Shown: one piece after another, positions 25,697 through 31,823 of the stretch
How the letters are laid out: every line of letters starts with the position of its first letter
Position numbering within the stretch: the first letter of the stretch is position 1
NCBI GenBank assembly: GCA_022572465.1
Contig: JACZVV010000019.1
Location: forward strand, 1-34,066
DNA: 34,066 nt
Direction of reading: 5' to 3'
From: Chloroflexota bacterium
GTDB lineage: Bacteria; Chloroflexota; Dehalococcoidia; SHYB01
Translations under genes and position numbers: made by a program
The notes under the pieces: model-generated
Databases searched by the model: none
Told to the model about the DNA's origin: nothing
What the model saw: the letters and a program-made list of their open reading frames with translations, nothing else

Positions 25697-27196
25697 TCAG
25701 CGAGCGGGCCGCTCCGCGAGCAGGGCCTCGACCTCGTTTTCGACCACCGTGCCCTTGAAAAAGTCGGGGTTCATGCCGGCGAACAGATCGACGGGATTGG
25801 AGAATGCGAAGTCCCGGAAGTCTTCTTCCGTGATGTGTCCGTGCTCCACAATTTCATAGGTCTCACTCAAGACCTCCCGCATGTCGGGAACGTCCCAGTG
25901 TCCGATGTCGGAGCTGAACATGGCCTTGAGCCGGGCGTTCAGAGGCCAGAGCTTGCTCTGAAACGCCAGGGCGTTGGAAGGATCGTCGCCCTCGCACCCG
26001 AAATAGAAGTTGCGGACGAAGAGATCGAGGAAATCTTCGACCCGGGAAATCTTGCAGGGCCACCACTCGTCGATCATCTCCTCTGGGATGCTCTCGGGCT
26101 CGATTCCCGGCGTAACGTCGAACAGCCTGTCGAGCTTGCCCTTGATGACCTCGTCCCCGTACTCGGCGTGCAGTTTCAGGAAGAGCTCTCGGTCCAGATT
26201 CGCGGGGTCGTAGTTGTGGATCGCCTCGCCGTTGCGCTTCTTCCATCGCCCGACCAGGTCGGCGTAGAGACGGCACGCCCATGAGACGCCGCCCTCCAGA
26301 AACGCGAACTTGAGCGTCGGGAACCGCCGGGTGACGCCTCCCATGAACAGCGACTTACACACCGCTTCATGGCCGTTGGCGAACATGCCGATGGTGTTGT
26401 ACATGTGGTTGGAAGGCGAGTTGCGGTCGGCCCACCCCAAGCTGCCTCCGTGGTCCATCACCGGCACCTTCAGCTCGACGCACTTGGCCCAGAACGGATC
26501 GTAGTCGTATTCGCTGTCGATCCCGAAGGTGTCCACTCGGCAACCGAGAGCCGAAAACTGGGAGCGGGGGCCGAAGAGATCGGGATACTTCTCTTGGAGC
26601 GCCGCGACGGGACGCAGGACCGATGCGAACGAGACGGCCTTGGCGCCGAGGACGTTCACGGCGTACTCCAGGTCTTCGATGGCGCCCTCGGGCGTGTGCA
26701 TCGGAATCGCCGCGACGGGCGTCATCCGGTCGGCATACTCGCGGCAGATGTCGAAGCGATACGTATTGATCGCCCGGTCGGCGATTCGTTGGACTTCGGG
26801 GTCGAGCCGCGAGTCGATCGATGAGCTTCCCTGCCGGTAGACCCGGAGGCCGAGACCCGTGGTGGAGAACAGGACCACGAAGTCGATGCCCATCTCGTCG
26901 AGGCGCTCGTACATCAGTTTCGGCAGGGCCGCGGTGGCCCGGTCCAGGGAGTTCTTGGCCGGCAGGTTCCACCATGGCGGGCAGACGCCTCCCCGCCTTC
27001 GCCGCTCTTCGTTGGACTCGCCCACCATCCGTTGCACGGCCCGAGGGAACGAGACGGCGAACTTGGAGCCGCCGATGGCTTTGACGTAGTCCTCGATGGG
27101 GGCCAGGAACTCGACCATGTGCCCGTCCGAGTCGATGACCGGGTGGTCGAGGCGGGCTCGGATCGCGGCCGAAGGCGACGTAGCAGGCGCTGCCAT
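25697..27196 (-). CDS. Amidohydrolase_2 family metal-dependent hydrolase/decarboxylase
   Basis: A 499-residue TIM-barrel protein of the amidohydrolase_2 family, which includes decarboxylases and hydrolases of aromatic or small organic acids. The N-terminal metal motif is IDSDGHMVEF (D24, H26). A central His (H249 in VPVMDHGGSLG) and a late Asp in FSSDIGHWD complete the visible ligand set. The place often held by a second His (LkfvlaHgG) reads FAFLEGGVSW. The ATG at 27196 is preceded by AGGAGG. Its first ~50 bases and ribosome site occur again about 1 kb upstream. It is followed closely by the CoA-transferase gene, which suggests a joint catabolic role. Confidence 0.85.
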   Translation of the reverse strand: MAAPATSPSAAIRARLDHPVIDSDGHMVEFLAPIEDYVKAIGGSKFAVSFPRAVQRMVGESNEERRRRGGVCPPWWNLPAKNSLDRATAALPKLMYERLDEMGIDFVVLFSTTGLGLRVYRQGSSSIDSRLDPEVQRIADRAINTYRFDICREYADRMTPVAAIPMHTPEGAIEDLEYAVNVLGAKAVSFASVLRPVAALQEKYPDLFGPRSQFSALGCRVDTFGIDSEYDYDPFWAKCVELKVPVMDHGGSLGWADRNSPSNHMYNTIGMFANGHEAVCKSLFMGGVTRRFPTLKFAFLEGGVSWACRLYADLVGRWKKRNGEAIHNYDPANLDRELFLKLHAEYGDEVIKGKLDRLFDVTPGIEPESIPEEMIDEWWPCKISRVEDFLDLFVRNFYFGCEGDDPSNALAFQSKLWPLNARLKAMFSSDIGHWDVPDMREVLSETYEIVEHGHITEEDFRDFAFSNPVDLFAGMNPDFFKGTVVENEVEALLAERPAR

Positions 27197-27207
27197 TTGT
27201 TCCTCCT
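27150..27207. repeat. Direct repeat copy 1 (intact amidohydrolase 5' end)
   Basis: This 58-bp segment, covering the ribosome site, ATG and first ~15 codons, recurs at 28148-28206 with a few changes and one single-base indel. Offset is 998 bp. Confidence 0.9.
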
Positions 27208-27237
27208 AGTCAGCGTCTGTGGGGCAGACGCGGTCGA

Positions 27238-28044
27238 TCACAACAACCACCAGAGCAACGAGGCAATCTCTGCAACGGTCAACAAGCCGAGGGATATTAC
27301 GGCCGCGATGCCCCGCCAGTCCGGGGCCAACGGCCGGAACAACGTAGCCATGAGCCCGGCCACCGCCATTGGAGACGCAGCTAGCAGCAAATCCAGTTGC
27401 GCCTGCCATCCAGCGACACGCATCACCGGCTGAACACTTCCCATAGCCCGAGCGACCGGAATCACCATAGCGCGACTCTGTTGCTTTGCTGGGGTGTCGC
27501 CCTGCGAGACGCTCTCCAATGCTTGTCTCAGAGCCCGCTCGTCGCGAGCCCAATGGGCACGGAACACGATTTTCCCATCGGTACCTATGACGAAGGCAGC
27601 ATTCGGCTTACCATCCAGGGCTAGATGCAGAGTTCCGTCGATATCATCGACTGCCACCAGCCAGGGCATCTCGTACAGGTCTTGAAAAGCCCGGGCGTGT
27701 TCAAGTTTTTCTTCATAGGTCTCCGGCTGCGGGTAGTTCCCTCCTGGATGTGCCTCACGGACGTTGAGCATGACAAATGTGATCCTCTCACCGAACTCGG
27801 AGTAGAGCCGCTTCAAGGAAGGGATAGCGCTCGCGGTCATCGGACACGTAATAGAACCCGTTATCAATAGCAGTGGTTGCGTGCCAATAAAGTCCTTCGA
27901 GTTGATTCGCTTTCCATTGGTGGTCAGCAGGTCGAACTCTGGTAGGGTATCTCCTGGGCCAAGTGCAGATTTGCTGAATCGCAGATCTTGGAAAAGCAGC
28001 GGAGTGGTAAAGTGCTTGTAACGGTAGTGGATGTCGTTGTGCAT
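27238..28044 (-). CDS. Iodothyronine-deiodinase-like thioredoxin-fold protein with C-terminal membrane helices
   Basis: A 268-residue protein. Residues ~28-180 match the deiodinase-like thioredoxin fold: GDTLPEFDLL, then ITGSITCPMT, where C67 stands at the place of the Sec in animal deiodinases, then NVREAHPGGNYP (E98, H99) and VDDIDGTLHLALDGKPNAAFVIG. Two hydrophobic helices (about 217-237 and 244-267) would anchor it, with the catalytic domain N-terminal. Bacterial homologues are probably peroxiredoxin-like or reductive enzymes; a deiodinase reaction is not implied. The ATG follows GGAGG by seven bases. Base composition is lower in GC (47% and 52% in two 60-base lines counted, against 75% in a neighbouring line), which suggests acquisition. 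It lies between the two direct repeats. Confidence 0.75.
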   Translation of the reverse strand: MHNDIHYRYKHFTTPLLFQDLRFSKSALGPGDTLPEFDLLTTNGKRINSKDFIGTQPLLLITGSITCPMTASAIPSLKRLYSEFGERITFVMLNVREAHPGGNYPQPETYEEKLEHARAFQDLYEMPWLVAVDDIDGTLHLALDGKPNAAFVIGTDGKIVFRAHWARDERALRQALESVSQGDTPAKQQSRAMVIPVARAMGSVQPVMRVAGWQAQLDLLLAASPMAVAGLMATLFRPLAPDWRGIAAVISLGLLTVAEIASLLWWLL

Positions 28045-28086
28045 CTCACGACCTCCCTGACGCTGGTAGCACCCGTACTAGCTTCA

Positions 28087-28194
28087 TCAGATCGATCCCA
28101 CCAACGTTTGCCCGTCGATCAGCGTAACAGGTGGGGCCAAGAACCCCAGGCGGGCTCGGATCGCGGCCGAAGGCGACGTCGCAGGCGCTGCCAT
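28087..28194 (-). pseudogene. Truncated 5' fragment of the amidohydrolase gene
   Basis: Starts with the same ribosome site, ATG and first 16 residues (MAAPATSPSAAIRARL) as the amidohydrolase at 27196, then diverges and stops after 35 codons. It is too short to fold as an enzyme. It looks like the remnant left by a duplication or insertion that placed the deiodinase-like gene between the two copies. Confidence 0.7.
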
Positions 28195-28206
28195 TTTGTC
28201 CCTCCT
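28148..28206. repeat. Direct repeat copy 2 (truncated copy)
   Basis: 59 bp matching 27150-27207 almost fully; similarity ends abruptly on both sides. The stretch from here to the hydrolase stop (28207-28360) shows nothing recognised. Confidence 0.9.
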
Positions 28207-28360
28207 GTCCGTTTGCCTCGGTGACTCCCGCCGGCGTGCCCGCGTCTGCAGGTTCAACGGATACGGGTCGCCCACGCCGGTGGCGAGTGGGAACGCCGCG
28301 ATAGTACCACAGGCGCCTTCGCTTCCGCCAAACGCAACGCCGGCCGCGGCCCCCCTCGGC

Positions 28361-29206
28361 TCAGCCCGCCGCCGTTCGCGTCTCCCAGAGGAAGGCCATC
28401 AACACCTCGTTGAACGCGTTCGGGTTGTCCAGCGGCGGCAGATGGCCGGCGTCTGGAATGACCGCCTTGCTTACGTTGGGCAGGAGCTCCGTCAGCAGGT
28501 TTGCGCCTCGTTGGAACGCGCCGCCGTCGTGCTCCCCAACGACGACCAGTGTCGGCGCCGCGATCTCGCCGTCGGCGATACGATCTCTATGGGTTCGGCC
28601 TCGGGCTTGCTCCGGACCCTGGAAGATGCGCCAGCTGGCTCCAGACCAGCCGCTGACCATGTCGCGCACCCGTTGGTTCTTGCGCTCGAAATCCGGCGTC
28701 CGTTGGTAGACCATCCCCGCGACCCGGCCGTCGACCCACTCGTCGCTGGCGCCGGCGGCTTCGAACCGCTCCCGCTGCTCACGGATATATCGTTGCAGCC
28801 CAGAGGGGATTGGCCCTCCTCCGGAAAGGCCGCTGGATATGAGGGTCAGACTGGTGACATCCTGGGGATGACGCAGGGCGTACTCGATGGCCGCGCCGGT
28901 CCCCACCGAGTGCGCCACCAACGACACCGATGGCGGCCCCAGGTGAAGGACGAGTCCCCGGATATCGTCGGCGAACGTGGCCGAGGTGTAGTCGCCGTCG
29001 GGCGCCTGGGACTTGCCGTGGCCCCGCAGGTCGAAACGGACCGCGGTGAAGTCGCGCGACACGACGCCGACCTGGTCATCCCACAGCCGCCGGTCGAGCG
29101 TGTGCCCGTGGATGAAGACCACGGGAGGTCCCGAGCCCATCGTCTCGTAGTAGAGCGCGCCTCCACCGACGTCAGCGTAGGGCACGACAGGCCCGCCTCG
29201 GCGCAT
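28361..29206 (-). CDS. Alpha/beta-hydrolase-fold enzyme
   Basis: A 281-residue alpha/beta hydrolase. The oxyanion region is VVFIHGHTLDRRLW. The nucleophile elbow is VAHSVGTG, with S100 as the likely nucleophile; the first Gly of G-x-S-x-G is Ala here. The acid is probably the Asp in VVGEHDGG and the base His lies in DAGHLPPLDNP. RFDLRGHGKS is typical of the family. The substrate is unknown. The start is ATG 29206; a GTG at 29185 with GAGGCGGG before it would be equally reasonable. It lies downstream of the OsmC-like gene on the same strand after 278 bp that hold no recognised gene. Hydrolase-OsmC fusions are known, which makes the neighbourhood suggestive. Confidence 0.85.
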   Translation of the reverse strand: MRRGGPVVPYADVGGGALYYETMGSGPPVVFIHGHTLDRRLWDDQVGVVSRDFTAVRFDLRGHGKSQAPDGDYTSATFADDIRGLVLHLGPPSVSLVAHSVGTGAAIEYALRHPQDVTSLTLISSGLSGGGPIPSGLQRYIREQRERFEAAGASDEWVDGRVAGMVYQRTPDFERKNQRVRDMVSGWSGASWRIFQGPEQARGRTHRDRIADGEIAAPTLVVVGEHDGGAFQRGANLLTELLPNVSKAVIPDAGHLPPLDNPNAFNEVLMAFLWETRTAAG

Positions 29207-29484
29207 GGGCCGGGCCGCGCATCCTGACCGTTCGCGCAGCGCTGCTCCAACCCGCGAGATTCAACGTTGTGTCACCGCATCGATGGGCCGCGGCTGAGAC
29301 CTTGCCACGACGACGCTTTTATCCCCTCGCGGGAGCACAGCATGCTCGTCGCTTGCTTCGATTCCGGCGAACCCGCCGACGATCACCGCGACCGGGCCAT
29401 CAAGCCGCATGACGGGCGCCGCCTCCCAATGTGGCTTCCACGAGAGGTCCCGCACCTCACCTGGCGGCGCGAGACGGGACCGAG

Positions 29485-29985
29485 CTAGTCCAGGGCCAGC
29501 GGCTCGCCGTTGAGGCGGTCCGAATCTTCGATGACCACGGTCTTGCGGATGGCGGCTCGGACGAAGCAGCCGCTCCGAGCGGCGCGAACCAGCGCTGCGA
29601 CGGTGGCCCGGTCTTCCGGGGAGTCGATCTCGTATCGGGTTTGAACCCTGTCCACGCTGGCCTCGATAGTCCCGCCAAGGAGCGAGCCCTCGCGGGAGAT
29701 GTGGACCTCGACATGGCCCCGCACCTTGTCGATCCGCAGCTTGCGCATGTGGGCGAACCGCCCAATCTGAGTCATCTCTCAGAACAGGATCGACGCTGCG
29801 AAGTAGGCCATCGGCGACGGCGCCGTCGAGGCTTCGCCACCGGGGGCGGCCTCGTCGCAGTAGATGGTAAACTCGGCGCCGCCTGACGTGAGGACCGCCT
29901 GTTTGCGCAGGCCGTCCAAGGTCTCGGCGTCGCTCCGGACGACGAACGTAAAGGCCGGCTCAGACCGGTCGTTGGCTGGAGTCAT
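29485..29985 (-). CDS. OsmC-family peroxidase-like protein with in-frame UGA (candidate selenoprotein)
   Basis: One reading frame of 166 residues plus stop, interrupted only by a TGA at 29779-29781. Before it the protein reads APSPMAYFAASILF; after it EMTQIGRFAHMRKLRI, with no frame change. In OsmC/Ohr proteins the peroxidatic Cys sits at exactly this place (SP..ll.aa..aC...t), and a second Cys follows 60-70 residues later; here UGA is codon 69 and C140 lies in RSGCFVRAAI. OsmC proteins reduce organic or hydrogen peroxides. Sec insertion is inferred from the position, the intact downstream domain and the hairpin after the UGA. ATG 29985 is chosen because GGAGG lies six bases upstream. The alternative is a nonsense-mutated pseudogene or a base-call error. 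OsmC-like Sec proteins have been reported from marine metagenomes, to my knowledge. Confidence 0.72.
29750..29764 (-). promoter_or_regulatory. Candidate bacterial SECIS hairpin
   Basis: On the minus strand UGGGCG-GUU-CGCCCA, a perfect 6-bp stem with a 3-nt loop, occupying nt 18-32 counted from the U of UGA as 1. A GGU lies at nt 23-25 at the apex. In E. coli fdhF the apical GGU is at nt 22-24. Structure and distance therefore match the bacterial SECIS pattern, within the coding region. Confidence 0.6.
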
Positions 29986-30129
29986 CGGCGCCTCCATCGG
30001 CGACAGTGTACTGCATCCCGCGAGCGCCCGGCGGAGAGCGGCCGCTGGCTGAGCCAGTTCAGTATTTCCGGCCCAATACGCTACGGCTCAGCGGTCGGCA
30101 GCTTTTCCTCAGTCAACTTGATTTTTGTA

Positions 30130-30231
30130 TGTCATTCCGAGCGCGGCGAGGAATCTGGGGAGGTGTGGTCCGTTTAATTCGTGGGGGTGCCCCACCCCAG
30201 ATTCTTCGTCGCTCCGCTCCTCAGAATGACA
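30130..30231. repeat. Imperfect inverted-repeat element (MITE/REP-like)
   Basis: The left arm (from 30131: gtcattccgagcg, then gaggaatctgggg) and right arm (30195-30230) are inverted copies; the right arm has about six extra bases. A small inner hairpin (gtgggg/ccccac) lies at 30181-30195. Sequences of the type gtcattccgagcg...gaggaatct are interspersed repeats in many bacterial genomes. It occupies the 320-bp gap between the OsmC-like and SDR genes, which otherwise shows nothing. Confidence 0.8.
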
Positions 30232-30317
30232 CCTTTGAAAACTTGTTTGACTGTGTACTAGCGGCTCCGAGGCCCAGGGCGGCGTGGCCGCAAGGGGTCC
30301 GCTCCGTCGAGCGAGCG

Positions 30318-31094
30318 CTACCCGTTGAAAACACCGCCGGCGTCGACCACCAACGTCTGGCCGGTCATCATCGCGCTGTCGTCGGACGCCAGGAAGACCG
30401 CCGTTCCCGTCAGGTCCTCCGGCTCCAGCGACACGCCCATGGCTTTGGTGCGACGCAGCCGCTCTTCGGCCCTGGCGGGCAGCACCCGTTTGGTGGCCTC
30501 GGTCATGGTCGCGCCCGGCGCGATGGCGTTGACCCGCACCTTGTCGAAACCGGCGGTCCGGGCCATCGACTTGGTCAGGAACACCACCGCCGACTTGGAG
30601 ATGCCGTAGGCGTAGTTGGGGAAATTCTCTTGCTGCCTGAATGACACTTGCAGGTTGGGGTAGGCGGCGGTGGAGGCGATGTTGATGATGGAGCCGCCTC
30701 CCTGCCGTTTCATGTGGGGAAACACGGCGCGGGAGCAGATGAGGACGCCGATCAGGTTGACGTCCAGCACCTGGCGCAGGTAGTCGACGGTGTTGTTGCC
30801 CAGGTCGAGGTCGTAGTAGATGGCGGCGTTGTTGACCAGGACGTCGATGCGGCCGAACCGCTCGACGGTCCGGCTGGCCATGGCCTCGGCGCTGGCCTCG
30901 TCGGTGACGTCGGCGGTGACGGCGAGAGCTTGGCCGCCGGCGGCGGCGATCTCGCTGGCGACGGCCTTGGCCTGGTCGACCCGCAGGTCGGCCACCACCA
31001 CCGCCGCGCCTTCCCGGGCGAATCGAAGGCAGTACTCGCGCCCGATTCCCTGAGCGCCGCCCGTGACGATGGCCACCTTATCGCGGAGCGCCAA
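30318..31094 (-). CDS. Short-chain dehydrogenase/reductase (SDR), second
   Basis: A 258-residue classical SDR. The cofactor motif TGGAQGIG is at 11-18, Asp after the second strand (VVADLRVD) favours NAD, the NNA motif is at 88-90, and the catalytic residues are S141 (NIASTAAY), Y163 and K167 (YGISK). A ten-residue insertion (QVSFRQQENF) lies before the catalytic Tyr. The C-terminus VVDAGGVFNG is typical. The TTG at 31094 is chosen because GGAGGA lies seven bases upstream and it gives the standard N-terminus; a GTG at 31148 would add 18 unlike residues. The substrate is unknown. Confidence 0.88.
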   Translation of the reverse strand: MALRDKVAIVTGGAQGIGREYCLRFAREGAAVVVADLRVDQAKAVASEIAAAGGQALAVTADVTDEASAEAMASRTVERFGRIDVLVNNAAIYYDLDLGNNTVDYLRQVLDVNLIGVLICSRAVFPHMKRQGGGSIINIASTAAYPNLQVSFRQQENFPNYAYGISKSAVVFLTKSMARTAGFDKVRVNAIAPGATMTEATKRVLPARAEERLRRTKAMGVSLEPEDLTGTAVFLASDDSAMMTGQTLVVDAGGVFNG

Positions 31095-31265
31095 CGCGGT
31101 CTCCTCCGTCGTGCATGCGACGCACCGCGGCTTACTGTGCGGTTTCACCGCCGCTTACGGTACGGCTTCACCCATGAATGGGTGCGGCATCGCCGATCGA
31201 TGGCCCAGGATGGTGCCTCGGCGCTCCGGTTGTCAAGGCAGCGGTTGAGCCACGGCAACATCGGT

Positions 31266-31330
31266 CCGGAAATGCCGATGCGGCTCAGCCGCCCGGAAAT
31301 GCCGATGTCGCTCAGCGACCGGCTCAGCCG
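31266..31330. repeat. 27-bp tandem repeat with short covarying palindromes
   Basis: Units at 31266-31292 and 31293-31319 share ccggaaatgccgatg and ctcagc. Each carries an 11-base palindrome: cggctcagccg (31281-31291), tcgctcagcga (31308-31318) and a third, cggctcagccg (31320-31330). The changes in the second keep it palindromic. They lie 63-127 bp upstream of the cupin ATG and could be operators; no regulator is evident nearby. Confidence 0.65.
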
Positions 31331-31392
31331 CCCAGGGTTCCAAGGCCGGTGGTTCGGACGTATCATGGCGAAAACGAACCGGAGGGGCAGCT

Positions 31393-31779
31393 ATGGGAAG
31401 AGCGCTCATCATGCACATCGACGACGCGCCCTACAGACGCGGGGGGCCGAACACGCTAGGCGGCCCCATCACCCGGGGCAACCAGTTCTTCGGCGACATG
31501 GAAAAGGGCCCGTGGGTGATGATCAACTCGCTTCATCCGGGGTTCGTGTCGAAGCCTCACAGCCACGACCAGGACGAGCTCATCTATATCGTTCAGGGAA
31601 CGATGACCATGGGCAGCAAGGAGTGCGGCCCCGGCACTTTGGTGTTCATGGAGAAGGGCACGGTGTACGGCTTTACGGCCGGAGACGAGGGGGTCCGCTT
31701 CCTCAACGTTCGCCCCGGCAAAGAAGGGTTCTCCGCGATCCACTACGCGGGCGAAGCATCTGAAGCTTTCAAGGGTTAG
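31393..31779 (+). CDS. Small single-domain cupin protein
   Basis: A 128-residue cupin_2 protein. The first cupin motif is KPHSHDQDELIYIVQG, supplying H56, H58 and E62. In the second motif (GTLVFMEKGTVYGF) the usual fourth ligand His appears to be Tyr (Y92). Metal binding may thus be altered, or the protein may have a sensing or binding role. The ATG follows GGAGGGG by six bases. The gene stands alone on + between an SDR gene and a PEPCK-like gene, both on -. Confidence 0.8.
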   Translation: MGRALIMHIDDAPYRRGGPNTLGGPITRGNQFFGDMEKGPWVMINSLHPGFVSKPHSHDQDELIYIVQGTMTMGSKECGPGTLVFMEKGTVYGFTAGDEGVRFLNVRPGKEGFSAIHYAGEASEAFKG

Positions 31780-31798
31780 CTCGGCCGGACCGCCGGCT

Positions 31799-31819
31799 GC
31801 CGGGCGGCGTCTGCCCGGC
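31799..31819. terminator. GC-rich hairpin between convergent genes
   Basis: gccgggc (31799-31805) and gcccggc (31813-31819) form a perfect 7-bp stem with a 7-nt loop, in the 44-bp gap between the cupin and PEPCK stops. There is no T tract, so termination is possible but unproven. Confidence 0.4.
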
Positions 31820-31823
31820 GGCG

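Noticed and set aside
29261-29455. A 64-residue minus-strand ORF between the hydrolase and OsmC-like genes
   Set aside because: No family motif and no clear ribosome site; it could be chance in GC-rich DNA.
29779-29997. A stand-alone small 72-residue protein ending at the TGA
   Set aside because: It ends in the middle of the OsmC core helix, and the rest of the domain continues in the same frame directly after the stop.
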